Source: Bacteroidota bacterium
GTDB lineage: Bacteria; Bacteroidota; Bacteroidia; Bacteroidales; Cfx3-03
Assembly (NCBI GenBank): GCA_013390605.1
Contig: JACAUB010000001.1
Location: 4,857,906 to 4,921,905 of the forward strand
Direction: 5' to 3'
DNA: 64,000 nucleotides
The translations under genes and the position numbers were made by a program. This document shows positions 1-9,338 of this stretch, piece after piece; the stretch's first letter is position 1, and every line of letters starts with the position of its first letter. The notes under the pieces were generated by a model. The model saw nothing but the letters and a program-made list of their open reading frames with translations, was not told where the DNA came from and made no database searches.

Positions 1-401
1 AATTCGGCTAGGGCATTGGCAAATTCAAAGGCTTTAAGGGCATAAGTTTTTTCGCCAGTAAGTTGATATAGGAAAGCTAATGTTTCAGCTGAATAGGCAT
101 AAGTACCCATCTGTTGATCGAATTTTCCGTCCGAATCATAGCGGGGATGATCCGTTTGAGGAGGAAATTTTTCTATGGGGGCATACATCATTCTGTTCGC
201 TTCAACCACTAAACGATCGAATATTTTTTTCGATTCAGGATCTTTCCCAATTCGCGATAAGATATTTGTTTTCCCTTGTTCGTTAAAAAACAGATAAGGG
301 TGTTTCAGCGTTTCAGGCAAGGCCTCAGCCATATGCTGTTTCGTTACCTGGGCATTTAAAAACGTACATTGAAAAATAAATAATACTAATAATAGTCTCA
401 T
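1..401 (-). CDS. Heparinase II/III-like secreted polysaccharide lyase, 3' part missing
   Basis: The minus strand is open from an ATG at 401 to the window edge, giving the first 133 residues. It begins with a short hydrophobic signal peptide ending near LNAQ. A segment starting HPYLFFNEQGK follows, then SRIGKDPESKKIFDRL. This is the usual start of the N-terminal alpha-toroid region in secreted heparinase II/III-type lyases of Bacteroidota (HPRLFF...). The later TYAYSAETLAFLYQLTGEK fits alpha/alpha-barrel repeats. The catalytic part lies outside the window, so substrate and activity cannot be read. It follows a transglutaminase-like gene on the same strand. Alternative: another alpha/alpha-toroid lyase or a DUF4962-type protein. 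Confidence 0.6.
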   Translation of the reverse strand, partial: MRLLLVLFIFQCTFLNAQVTKQHMAEALPETLKHPYLFFNEQGKTNILSRIGKDPESKKIFDRLVVEANRMMYAPIEKFPPQTDHPRYDSDGKFDQQMGTYAYSAETLAFLYQLTGEKTYALKAFEFANALAE

Positions 402-446
402 TTCTATAATTTTGTAATATGAATAACAAATTCAAACATCAGAATG

Positions 447-471
447 AATGACTTTTGGCCAAAAAGTCATT
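447..471 (-). terminator. 10-bp hairpin between two minus-strand genes
   Basis: AATGACTTTT and AAAAGTCATT pair perfectly around a 5-nt loop, between the end of the transglutaminase-like gene and the start of the lyase gene. No long U run follows on the minus strand, so termination is only an inference. It could equally be a protein-binding dyad upstream of the lyase gene. Confidence 0.35.
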
Positions 472-507
472 ATACCGTTATGTAATTCTAAAAAAAATAT
501 TTTATGG

Positions 508-1731
508 TTAAGGTTTCTGCCAAAATACAGCAGGATTGTTGGTATTGTACTTTAAAATTGTAGTACCCATCTCTAACTTGTCGGGTGACTGATCGAAATA
601 GTCGAGTGGAAGAAGTCGGATATATGTGGCAACTTTTCCAGATTCTTTTGTTTCCAGATTATACTCGCTATTAATAGGGCATTCCAGCAAATAGAGATTT
701 TTTGCCATATAATGATAAAGATATTCCTCTTTTGTTTGCGACTGATGCCTGTTCCAGTTTGCATCAGGATTTAAAATAAGCGGTTGGTCATTGATCAACC
801 TTTCGCGTACCTCTTCGATACTTAATAATTCTCCTTTTTCATTCATTATATAAGCATTAAAAGTAGGGTCGATCCATAACCACTTTTTTAGTGATGCAGC
901 ATACACCATATTAATTACATGGCAGTCGTTATCTACTTTTAAACTATCTTTTGGGAGGCAAGTGATGAATCTCGATTTATAACCCATCGATAGTAAGCAC
1001 TCATTCAATACGGTAGCCAGACCTCTGCAATTCAATCCCCGGTGATCACGCTTACATTCAGCAATCATACTTAACGCATTTTTCACAACAGGATTTCCAT
1101 GACTCCCATCATGTGGGATTAAATCATGTACCCAATGCATCAAGTTGATTATTCGGGAAACCTCATTGCCATTTCCGGCAATAGAGTCTAAAAAAAAGGC
1201 CTTACGTAACGCAGCCAGATTTGGATTATCAATAGGCTGATAGGTAAAAGGAGGAAGCACTCGTTTATCGTTGAAGTTGTATTTATCAGCCTTTTTTAGG
1301 ATATAAAGAAAATCGCCAATTTTACGGAGCGGCTCAACCATGGATCTGAATTCCTTCAGGTCTCTTATTTTATCCAGGTCACTGTCGACAAGAATATGTG
1401 CATAATTAAAATAACCAGCATCTATTGATTTTTTCAAATAAGCAAGTGCCATCTTTTTGTCATCTACCAAGGCATATGTGCAAGATAAGTTGTAATAGGC
1501 AGAGGTGATATTACCTGAGAATGGCTTCTTCTCAGCCTCCGAAAGATCATTGTATTTTGATATGAAAGCAGTTAATAGCTTATTGAAAGTTTTTGCATCG
1601 TGCCGATTATATGCATCCATAAAAAGACTGTCTTGTTTTGTTGCATACTTTTCAAAATCTTTGTTCATCTGGATCTGACCATAAGAGGTGGTAACGATCA
1701 TCGTGAAGAGCAAAAAAATAAGCTGTTTCAT
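508..1731 (-). CDS. Secreted transglutaminase-like (papain-fold) protein
   Basis: About 407 residues from the ATG at 1731. An upstream in-frame ATG at 1764 would put 11 charged residues before the signal peptide (MKQLIFLLFTMIVTTSYGQ), so the inner start is preferred. Residues ~40-125 look like a helical TPR-type segment (YNLSCTYALVDDKKMALAYLKK). The C-terminal half has the transglutaminase-core pattern: Cys in LNCRGLA, His in DCHVINMVY, Asp in WLWIDPTFNAY. That gives a plausible Cys-His-Asp triad. Such cores act as cysteine proteases, amidases or crosslinkers; the substrate is not readable here. A good promoter lies just upstream, so it is likely transcribed alone. Location is periplasmic or surface. 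Confidence 0.7.
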   Translation of the reverse strand: MKQLIFLLFTMIVTTSYGQIQMNKDFEKYATKQDSLFMDAYNRHDAKTFNKLLTAFISKYNDLSEAEKKPFSGNITSAYYNLSCTYALVDDKKMALAYLKKSIDAGYFNYAHILVDSDLDKIRDLKEFRSMVEPLRKIGDFLYILKKADKYNFNDKRVLPPFTYQPIDNPNLAALRKAFFLDSIAGNGNEVSRIINLMHWVHDLIPHDGSHGNPVVKNALSMIAECKRDHRGLNCRGLATVLNECLLSMGYKSRFITCLPKDSLKVDNDCHVINMVYAASLKKWLWIDPTFNAYIMNEKGELLSIEEVRERLINDQPLILNPDANWNRHQSQTKEEYLYHYMAKNLYLLECPINSEYNLETKESGKVATYIRLLPLDYFDQSPDKLEMGTTILKYNTNNPAVFWQKP

Positions 1732-1801
1732 AGTACTATCTGTTTTGTTGGGATGAGAAATCAAACAAATTACATGATTATAGTTTATTGATTATTGAAT
1801 A

Positions 1802-1831
1802 CAAATTTACTGAATTATTATCCTTCAACAA
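1802..1831 (-). promoter_or_regulatory. Bacteroidota-type promoter for the transglutaminase-like gene
   Basis: On the minus strand TAAATTTG (1809-1802) matches the TAnnTTTG -7 box, and TTG (1831-1829) sits 19 nt upstream as a -33 element. The transcript would start near 1795, about 65 nt before the ATG at 1731. Confidence 0.6.
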
Positions 1832-2051
1832 TTTTTATTTCCTCTCCTATTAACTTGAGGTGTTTTTGTTTTAACATTATAAAAGCAGACGAAAAACTGT
1901 CTCATTTCTAATTTGACGCTTGAAAAACCTTCATGCTACGTTCCCAGGATATTGACTAAATGATGACGGGATTATCGTGCAATAATTTTCATAAAATCTT
2001 AAAATTGCTCTCTTATTTTCCTTTTTACATTCTAACCAAAGCCTAATACAG

Positions 2052-2108
2052 CATTAGAAGTTGATTAGGGTTAGATTAGGATATGATTAGGGTCAGATTA
2101 GAATTAGG
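2052..2108. repeat. 11-bp-phased GATTAGG tandem repeat
   Basis: GATTAGG begins at 2063, 2074 and 2085, and GATTAG at 2096, exactly 11 bp apart. A degenerate unit (CATTAGAAGTT) precedes them at 2052 and a GAATTAGG ends the array at 2101-2108. The units share GATTAGG and differ in the other four bases. The array sits in the otherwise gene-free gap 1765-2356, downstream of the DUF5107/TPR gene. The rest of the gap, apart from the promoter at 1802-1831, shows nothing I can name. Confidence 0.7.
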
Positions 2109-2356
2109 CCATCTGCATCGGTTAAGGGTAGACTTGTCATCCCATGATTTTAAAGTTGATGTCGAAGGGAGATAGATTGAGATTTTTTTGTTTTTAGATT
2201 CGCATTCTACTTAATTCAAAAATCTGCTTTCATTTAATTATGAAATGCTTTCAATAGAATATCCATGAAAAAGATAATATCAAAATTACATTACCTTCGT
2301 CATTGCAATAGTCTATTTCTTATTCCCTTAGTCTCATTAATTCAAAATGATAAGTC

Positions 2357-5275
2357 CTATTTCTTCCCCATTAAAGACTTCAGGTTTCGAATTATGGATT
2401 CATCGTTCTCAATGCTTTTCGTTTTCGAATTATTCATTCGTGTTGTACAAACTGTTTTTAACCAATTCTCAGCTTTTACGTCAATATCTTCGGGATAAGG
2501 CTTGCCTACACCAAGATTTTCGGGCCACTCTAAGGCTCGTTCAATACTCTTCAGTGTTTTAGCATATTGTTTTACGTGCATCTGCTCTACGGCTAATAAC
2601 AGCCAATCTTCGCGCCAAAGTTGTCTTCCTTCGGTTGATCCCTCAAAAGGGATGACCTGTAGTTTTGATAATATTTCGATGCTCTCCTTATATTTTTGAT
2701 TGAGCATCAGAACCCTTGCATGAAGCATATTTAGCAACATGTGATTAGGGAGCCGCGAGTGATAAATGTTAGATATATTGAGTGCTTCGTTATAATTTTG
2801 CTGGTTGACAAGAAGTTCGATAGTCAATTTGCCATATCGCCATTCATTTGGTGATAGTTGTGCTGCTTTTTTAAAATCGACCAAGGCTTCATTTGGATGG
2901 GTAGATCTACTTAATAGTCCCCTCGAGGCATAAAATGGAGCATAATCGGGCTTATTTCCGCATGTAGTAAGCAGCTTTATGGCCTGAGTGGAATCATTTT
3001 GAGCCATACTGATTAATGCTAGATAATATGTTGGATGCCAATCGTCACTAATAGTAGAAGCCCATTTTAAGACTTCTGTCGATTCTGTCCGGAAAGGAAA
3101 GACAAGATGAGGAGATGCATTGGTTGCCTTGGTGATTAATGGGTGATAATCTCTGCCTGCTTTGTAAGAAAGATAAGCTTGCCAATAGAGAATTTCTGCA
3201 TTGGCAGGTGCCATTTCGAATACTTTCTCAGCCTCTTTATTTAACCCCAATCGATAATACCAGATGGCCAATTCAAGATATGTTTCGTGGGGTAGTTCAT
3301 TTCTGATAAGTGAGGTAAAATTCTTTGCCGTCTCCTCATTATGATCAAGTAGATACTTTTCGAAATGAGCAAAGTGGTTAAGCGGATCTATCTCTGAGAT
3401 CTGGTTTAGTTGTAAACCAGCTTTTTCAGTATTACCCTTCATCCTATAAACCAATGCTCTATATTGAAGTAGATTTAAATTGTTTCTGTTATTATCTAGC
3501 CCTTTCTCTATATAAATTAGCGTTTTATCTAAATCGCCCGACTTCAAAGATATTTCGGAGAGCGCAGTGTAAGCAGCTCCCCTATATTCTGGTGAAAGAG
3601 CTGCTATATCAAAACCATCCTTGGCATCGGTAAGTTTTCGTAATGCCAATGCATTGAGTGCATAGTAATAATTGGCGGCTCCATCGTAAGTGTCAATAGC
3701 TAATGCCCGACGGGCAAAGTTATATCCTTCTGTATAATGCGCAGTTCTTACCATAAGCATTGATAAATCAGTGAGGGCAGGCATGAAATTGGGATCTTTC
3801 TTCAAGCATTCCAGTAATTTTACTTCTGCCTCGGGATAATACTTTTGACGAATATTCTCTTTTCCCTGAAGGTAAAGTCCGTAAACTGATTCCCAGTCAA
3901 AGGTTTTAGGCGACTCCAAAGGACGATCAAGAACTCCATCATTAGGATCCGAGTTGTATTCTAGTTTGTGATCACCGATGACTACGGTTAAAGCTGATTG
4001 AGCAATATCCGTTTTAATCGAATCAGAAAATAGTTGCAGCGGATTTAGTTTAATCTGCTTTGAATAGATTATGCTTCCCAAATTGGAGATAGTGATTTTA
4101 TCGTTGATGGATTGTAACGAAGAAAACCAGATTTTAAGCCAGCCATTTTCGCTCTTTATGTTTAATACTCCCTGGTTATTGGCTTTGACTAGGCCTTTTG
4201 TTTTAACCACAGGAAACCAATATTCAGTCCATTTGTCTGTTGAATAGGGAGGAAAACTTTTGTGTTTAAAAGGGGTAAGGGTGCTTTTATCAGCAGATTG
4301 GTTAAATAACCGACCACTTTGAACTTCTACATATTGTCCATCGGCATCGGTAAGCAGTTTATCCCAGATCATCCCCTGACGAGACAATCCCCATATCCAG
4401 ATTTTCTTTCCGGCTTTATCATCATGCATAGCATATCTGCCCATTCCGAAGTCATCATTATGCCAGAAAGCACCAAAGAAATCGGTGTACTTTCCAAAAA
4501 CATGATATGATTTATAGCCTCCAAAGTTATTTTGTTCGTAGAAAGTGATATCTTTTCCATTTGATTTGTTGATACTCCAATCGGCATATTCACCTTCATG
4601 CCCCAGATAGTTATTGCCGGGATAGACAAACTGGAGGTTTCCGGTAGCCTTAATACCCGCATTCATCCATGTATAGTAAGGCTCTTCAAGAGGCGTTGAG
4701 TTAAACCAAAAAGATGAAGTTTCAAAATATGCCTTATCTTTTTCTAGTTTAATTTCTAAACGCCAAGGAGTACGGGTTAAAAGATCGAGTACGCCAATAA
4801 TACAACTAATGCTACCATCGTCATTTTTTCGAACCACATAATCTACCGGGGTAGCACAGTTTGGTGTATGACCGATAATTCCATAATTTGCTTCCAGTCC
4901 CCCACTCGTCCAGGGACCCCGCATGGCCACATCTCTGAATTTAACTACATGGTTGTAGTAGAGAAACTCTTTGCCTGTGTTTTTTTCAGTAGCCGACCAT
5001 ATCTTTCCTCCAACCTCGGGCAGAATCATGATCCGAATAAAATCATTTTCAAGTTGAACAACCTTCCACTCTTTTTCTACAGGTTTATCTGTAAACCCAT
5101 CATACCTGAAATATGGATATATTTTTGTCATCCGCCCAACGGGATCGGGATCTGAAAATGGATAGGTGGTAAAGATTTTATTGTACTCTTTTACTGTGAC
5201 CGCACCATATTGTGCATTGGCCTTTAAAAAAAGGATACAAACAGAAGCAATAATTAAAAGGAGTCGACGTGTCAT
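2357..5275 (-). CDS. Secreted DUF5107 / tetratricopeptide-repeat protein
   Basis: 972 residues with a signal peptide (MTRRLLLIIASVCILFLKANAQ). Residues ~25-400 form a DUF5107 region, recognised from ENDFIRIMILPEVGGKIWSA, the NHVVKFRDVAMRGPWTSGG segment and IIGHTPNCATPVDY. It resembles the galactose-mutarotase-like beta-sandwich of sugar-active proteins (inference). From ~470 to ~930 there are repeated TPR-like helix pairs with YYPEAEVKLLECLKKDPN, AHYTEGYNFARRALAID and similar A/G/Y spacing. DUF5107-TPR proteins are common in Bacteroidota beside polysaccharide-degradation genes, but the activity is not established from this sequence. It is flanked by gaps of 230 bp and 591 bp, so it is probably monocistronic. 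No clear -7 box was found upstream. Confidence 0.75.
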   Translation of the reverse strand: MTRRLLLIIASVCILFLKANAQYGAVTVKEYNKIFTTYPFSDPDPVGRMTKIYPYFRYDGFTDKPVEKEWKVVQLENDFIRIMILPEVGGKIWSATEKNTGKEFLYYNHVVKFRDVAMRGPWTSGGLEANYGIIGHTPNCATPVDYVVRKNDDGSISCIIGVLDLLTRTPWRLEIKLEKDKAYFETSSFWFNSTPLEEPYYTWMNAGIKATGNLQFVYPGNNYLGHEGEYADWSINKSNGKDITFYEQNNFGGYKSYHVFGKYTDFFGAFWHNDDFGMGRYAMHDDKAGKKIWIWGLSRQGMIWDKLLTDADGQYVEVQSGRLFNQSADKSTLTPFKHKSFPPYSTDKWTEYWFPVVKTKGLVKANNQGVLNIKSENGWLKIWFSSLQSINDKITISNLGSIIYSKQIKLNPLQLFSDSIKTDIAQSALTVVIGDHKLEYNSDPNDGVLDRPLESPKTFDWESVYGLYLQGKENIRQKYYPEAEVKLLECLKKDPNFMPALTDLSMLMVRTAHYTEGYNFARRALAIDTYDGAANYYYALNALALRKLTDAKDGFDIAALSPEYRGAAYTALSEISLKSGDLDKTLIYIEKGLDNNRNNLNLLQYRALVYRMKGNTEKAGLQLNQISEIDPLNHFAHFEKYLLDHNEETAKNFTSLIRNELPHETYLELAIWYYRLGLNKEAEKVFEMAPANAEILYWQAYLSYKAGRDYHPLITKATNASPHLVFPFRTESTEVLKWASTISDDWHPTYYLALISMAQNDSTQAIKLLTTCGNKPDYAPFYASRGLLSRSTHPNEALVDFKKAAQLSPNEWRYGKLTIELLVNQQNYNEALNISNIYHSRLPNHMLLNMLHARVLMLNQKYKESIEILSKLQVIPFEGSTEGRQLWREDWLLLAVEQMHVKQYAKTLKSIERALEWPENLGVGKPYPEDIDVKAENWLKTVCTTRMNNSKTKSIENDESIIRNLKSLMGKK

Positions 5276-5505
5276 TTTATTATTAATTTATAAAGTATAC
5301 TGTTTATTAATTAATTCATAATGATATTGCAAGATAATAAATATTTATCATAAGGGGTGTTGTAAAATTATTTTTATTTCCGACCTTAAAAACAGTTTGT
5401 TTTTGTCGGAATATTCACTTTTTATCGTATCTTAACAACTTTGATAATCAGCCGATCAGATCGTTCAATCTATATATTTATTGTCCAACTGTAACAAGGT
5501 TTATT

Positions 5506-5718
5506 ATGAATCAACAAGCCCCTCCTCAAATGGGAATGCCTGCAGGGATTCCTCCAAAAAAGAAAAAAGGCTGTTGCTTTGGTTGTACTATCATACTCGT
5601 TGCACTACTTGTTGTTATTCTTGGCACTGCCGGCTACTACTATTACCAAAGCATCCCCAAAAAGTCGCCCGTTCAGAAAGAATATGAACAAATTCCTGAT
5701 TATTATGAAAACAAGTAG
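5506..5718 (+). CDS. Small single-pass membrane protein overlapping the next gene
   Basis: 70 residues: a Pro/Gln/Met-rich N-terminus, a KKKKGCCFGC patch, one strong membrane helix (TIILVALLVVILGTAGYYYY) and a short acidic tail. The lysine-rich side predicts N-in, C-out topology. The last 14 bp (5705-5718) overlap the ATG of the following 1168-aa gene in another frame, which suggests translational coupling. The Pro/Gln-rich cytosolic end echoes the linkers of the zinc-ribbon proteins nearby, although this protein has only a CCxxC cluster and no ribbon. No family recognised. Upstream gap 5276-5505 shows no clear -7 box. Confidence 0.65.
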   Translation: MNQQAPPQMGMPAGIPPKKKKGCCFGCTIILVALLVVILGTAGYYYYQSIPKKSPVQKEYEQIPDYYENK

Positions 5719-8700
5719 CTTTATTTTCCGACTATTGCTTGTTATAGTAATGGTCATATTGTTCGATTCCTTGTTCGCTCAGCAATCTTTTAAGCTACAC
5801 GTTCAGCCTGGTAAGGTTGAGATGAAAGGTGACGGGGATGACTATACCACCATTCTTGTTTCAGCCCGCGATAAAGAGGGTGAGTTATTAACCACTGTAA
5901 ATGGCCCGGTTGCAGTTCGTATCAGTGCTGGAATGTTGGATGAAATGAATGTCCGGATGGTTGGGGGAATTGCTTATGTTAAATTTACTGCTCCCATGCT
6001 CGGCACACCTGTCAAGGCTTCGCAACGTATGATACTGTTTCTTGTTAAGTTTATGCAAAAGTTCATTGCACGTTCTGCCGGAGGTACAGATCAGTCTGTT
6101 AATACAAAAATAGCCCAGAACGTCGCAATGGAAACTTTTAAAGAGGGCGCCAATCCGCTTACATTGATTACCAAAAGCGATAAAGACAATTTTGTCTATA
6201 TCGTTGCCGAGATGAATGGTGCAAAGGGTAAAGCAAAGATTCAGATTAATAAGTCGGTCGATGGTATCAATGGATCTATTGTGCCGGGTTATTATGCAGG
6301 AAGAGACATAACCGGACAAGCGCCGTTCGAGATGGAAATTAGTTCGAATGGTTCAGGTACCTTTTCGCAACCTGGTTCAGGTAGTACTGAATCCAATACC
6401 ATTCTCTTTACCAATGATCAGGCCAAAGAAATGAACGATGCCATGGGTAAACTATATGGCATGGGTGGATTTCTGAAAGCATATCTGGGACCCTCAGAAA
6501 AGGACATAAAATACATCCAGAACTATGATATCCGAAAACAGGGTATCGAAACGCCATATATGCCCATGCCTGATAATGCGGTATTTATTTATGTTCCACC
6601 ATTGCTTCTCGAATACAAAGGCCGACTCACCAACCCTACCTCCTCTAAAAAAGCAGAACCTGAAGAGCCAAAAGAGAAGGTTTTTATAAGTCTTAGCTCA
6701 GAAAAAATCATTGGAGATGGTGAGAGCCGAACAAAGGCACTCTTCCATTTCGAAACAGCTAAAGGCGTTCCTGTTTCGGGGAAAAAGGTTACATGGAGTT
6801 TCAATAAAGATTTAAAATTAATATCAGGACAATCTGTAACAGATGGATCGGGAAATGCTATTGCGGAATTTCAGGCACCTATTGTCAAAGCAGGAGTTCT
6901 TACCCGTAGTGACAAAACAGATGAAATATTGGATAATAGTCAGGCATTCATTATTAAAACACAGTTTGCTGATGAAAAAGGGAAGGCTGGTGAAGTAAGT
7001 ACTGTATTAACAGTCTACAAAACTTATGAGGCCAAGGTCCGGATTCTGAAGCCCGGATTCGATCCGGAGCCTGTAAAGATGCTTCTTCCTCAGGCAGATT
7101 TCTATCGATTGAAAGGATCTATTTTCGCAACGCTTACATCATACAACAAGGCAACAGCTCCAGTCAAAGTCCCCATCTATGATGCCGGGGTTTTGATTGA
7201 AGGTCCTAAGTTTGATGAAAACCTATATAAAATATTCAGAGAATACAATGCCGATAAACGGAAACAGTTTATTACATTGGTTCGGGCTGCCGGAGGGGCA
7301 CTGGCTTATACCGATAAAGGAGGCAATTATGACATTTCGGTCTCCAATTCACCTGACAAAACGCTCAAGAAAGAACCCGTTGAAATTAAACTAAGTGATC
7401 TCACCGGACGAAGAAAAGGTTCATTGGGCAATGTACTTACTCAATTTAATGACTCAATTTTCAGCGATGATATGTCGGCTGCCTTACTGAATATGGATAA
7501 ACAGCTTTGCTCTCTTGATGCCGACAAAGCTTTATATACAGAAGAAAAGCTACACATATTGGGTAATCTTATGACCAATTCAAATCAAGTATCTCTCCTG
7601 TTAAAAGATACCGGGGGCGAACTTGTCGGTAAAGCATGGGAAGCTTTTAAAGTATTAGCTGACTATGCCAACGAAAAATATAAGATAACAGAACGACTGG
7701 GTAAAAAAGTTGGTGTTGATTCATTGGTAAAGATGGGATTAATTCTTGATAAGGCTTTTTATCAACGAATCCTTAACATGGATCCCCGCGAAGGATCAAA
7801 AACAATTATTCGGAACTTTCTCTATTGGGCCTTTGTTGGAAAATTTGAAGGAGGAAATAAAACCAGTGCCAGAGCAACGCAGTCATATTATAAGCTGATG
7901 GGTGAAACGGCAAATACTGTTTTGGCAGAAATTATGAAGAAGATGTTCGAAAAGATGTGCGATGTGCTTTCGAAAAAAGTTCCTATAGCTGATAATCTCA
8001 ATGAAGAATGGACGAAACAGTACTATGGAGATCTGAAAGCACACGTCAGATTATATATCAAACAAGATCCGGAAGCCATCCATCTCATCTACCCTAATCT
8101 TCAACCTGTATTGAAAGATCGTTCGACAGAACTGCGGGCCTACTATTCCGGGATAGCCAATTGGCGGTTCTGGTCTGATGATATGAAAGCCTATAAAGAC
8201 CTCTTTGCTGACTTGATTTTAAAATCAGCAATCATTATTTACGATGCATATACCTTAAATTGGGTAAGTATTGCCGAGCATATGGAAAAATTGGATAAGT
8301 GCAATAAGCAGCTCGATGCCATCTATACAGCCAGTACTCTTGCCCTCGAAATGCATTGGTACAATGCTTTATGGGCCGATGCTATGCTTACTTTTGAATA
8401 TACCAATAAATGTATTGCACAGGGAAAGGTGACGACTTCTATGAATACGAGTCCTGACATTGGTCTTTTTCCCAGCGCTTATGCTGCCAGATTAAATAGT
8501 GTTCCAGCTCCTGTTATTCCAAATATCAACAAATCAGCACTTATTGTTACGAAAGGTAAACTACCGGTTCAACAGTTAAATGAGGTACTTAAAGGTGATG
8601 CTGACTATGATAAATGGTTTGAGGATAACAGTGAACAATTATTGAGATTATCATTTGAAAGCCCATCAATAGTGACTGGATTCATGAATTCAATGGTTGA

Positions 8701-9211
8701 TTTTCAACGCAATGCACATCAGCTTGAACTCCTGACCTTCGGCATTGTTTCTGAGCCTGGAAATGTTGAACTCGCCAAACGGTTCAATACAGTGGGTGGT
8801 TTGGTCTCTGATGCTGTTAATAAGCTTTCATCCAGCACGATTGCAGTTGTAAAGAAATTAGATGAGCTACCCGCTAATCCTAAATTGGGTGAATTTGAAC
8901 CTGCCGGAAAGAAAAAAACAAATTGGATATTTTGGGGAGGGAGTGGTTTGGTATTTATCCTTCTGATTTTAGGAAGCATTGTTCTTTATAAAAGAAAAGG
9001 TAGAAACCGAACTATTCAAAGCAATATCAGTCAGGAATATCAATCCTATCAGCAACCACCAACACAATTTAATCCTATACCGCCAACACCTGTTCAAACA
9101 ATGGATACGATGACTCAACCACCACAGCCTTCACCTAAATTTTGTGGAAATTGTGGTAGTCCATTAAAACCGGGTGCACGTTTTTGTTCTAAATGTGGTA
9201 ACCAAATCTGA
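5705..9211 (+). CDS. Large envelope protein with Ig-like domains and a C-terminal cytosolic zinc ribbon
   Basis: 1168 residues from the ATG at 5705; this start gives a clean signal sequence (SSFIFRLLLVIVMVILFDSLFAQ). A longer reading from 5579 merely translates the overlapping small gene out of frame. Two Ig/invasin-like segments are visible: KVEMKGDGDDYTTILVSARD with GPVAVRI, and EKIIGDGESRTKALF with KKVTWSF and VTDGSGNAIAEF. A long helical region without recognised family follows. A membrane helix lies at ~1074-1095 (IFWGGSGLVFILLILGSIVLY), followed by KRKG, a Gln/Pro-rich linker and FCGNCGSPL...FCSKCGNQI as the last residues. Topology is therefore periplasmic N-terminus and cytosolic ribbon. 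A bidirectional terminator follows. It may act as an envelope sensor or scaffold; this is inference. Confidence 0.75.
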   Translation: MKTSSFIFRLLLVIVMVILFDSLFAQQSFKLHVQPGKVEMKGDGDDYTTILVSARDKEGELLTTVNGPVAVRISAGMLDEMNVRMVGGIAYVKFTAPMLGTPVKASQRMILFLVKFMQKFIARSAGGTDQSVNTKIAQNVAMETFKEGANPLTLITKSDKDNFVYIVAEMNGAKGKAKIQINKSVDGINGSIVPGYYAGRDITGQAPFEMEISSNGSGTFSQPGSGSTESNTILFTNDQAKEMNDAMGKLYGMGGFLKAYLGPSEKDIKYIQNYDIRKQGIETPYMPMPDNAVFIYVPPLLLEYKGRLTNPTSSKKAEPEEPKEKVFISLSSEKIIGDGESRTKALFHFETAKGVPVSGKKVTWSFNKDLKLISGQSVTDGSGNAIAEFQAPIVKAGVLTRSDKTDEILDNSQAFIIKTQFADEKGKAGEVSTVLTVYKTYEAKVRILKPGFDPEPVKMLLPQADFYRLKGSIFATLTSYNKATAPVKVPIYDAGVLIEGPKFDENLYKIFREYNADKRKQFITLVRAAGGALAYTDKGGNYDISVSNSPDKTLKKEPVEIKLSDLTGRRKGSLGNVLTQFNDSIFSDDMSAALLNMDKQLCSLDADKALYTEEKLHILGNLMTNSNQVSLLLKDTGGELVGKAWEAFKVLADYANEKYKITERLGKKVGVDSLVKMGLILDKAFYQRILNMDPREGSKTIIRNFLYWAFVGKFEGGNKTSARATQSYYKLMGETANTVLAEIMKKMFEKMCDVLSKKVPIADNLNEEWTKQYYGDLKAHVRLYIKQDPEAIHLIYPNLQPVLKDRSTELRAYYSGIANWRFWSDDMKAYKDLFADLILKSAIIIYDAYTLNWVSIAEHMEKLDKCNKQLDAIYTASTLALEMHWYNALWADAMLTFEYTNKCIAQGKVTTSMNTSPDIGLFPSAYAARLNSVPAPVIPNINKSALIVTKGKLPVQQLNEVLKGDADYDKWFEDNSEQLLRLSFESPSIVTGFMNSMVDFQRNAHQLELLTFGIVSEPGNVELAKRFNTVGGLVSDAVNKLSSSTIAVVKKLDELPANPKLGEFEPAGKKKTNWIFWGGSGLVFILLILGSIVLYKRKGRNRTIQSNISQEYQSYQQPPTQFNPIPPTPVQTMDTMTQPPQPSPKFCGNCGSPLKPGARFCSKCGNQI

Positions 9212-9259
9212 CAGTGAATATATTAGTTCACTAATTCGATTGTAGACGCCATTCCAAGT

Positions 9260-9294
9260 AATAAAGAAGCCGGTTATTAGCCGGCTTCTTTATT
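9260..9294. terminator. Bidirectional terminator between convergent zinc-ribbon genes
   Basis: AATAAAGAAGCCGG (9260-9273) pairs perfectly with CCGGCTTCTTTATT (9281-9294) around a 7-nt loop. It has A/T-rich outer ends on both strands and sits midway between two convergent stop codons (9211 and 9339). Confidence 0.85.
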
Positions 9295-9338
9295 GTTTAA
9301 TCCTCAGATGGAAAATCATAATCCACTGATTTTGGAAT

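Noticed and set aside
5888..6319. 143-codon minus-strand frame inside the large ribbon gene
   Set aside because: Cys/His/Asn-rich shadow of a long plus-strand coding region, with no independent start signal.
9260..9294. Possible attachment-like inverted repeat between convergent genes
   Set aside because: A simple hairpin with A/T tails between two stop codons is better explained as a bidirectional terminator; no integrase is nearby.
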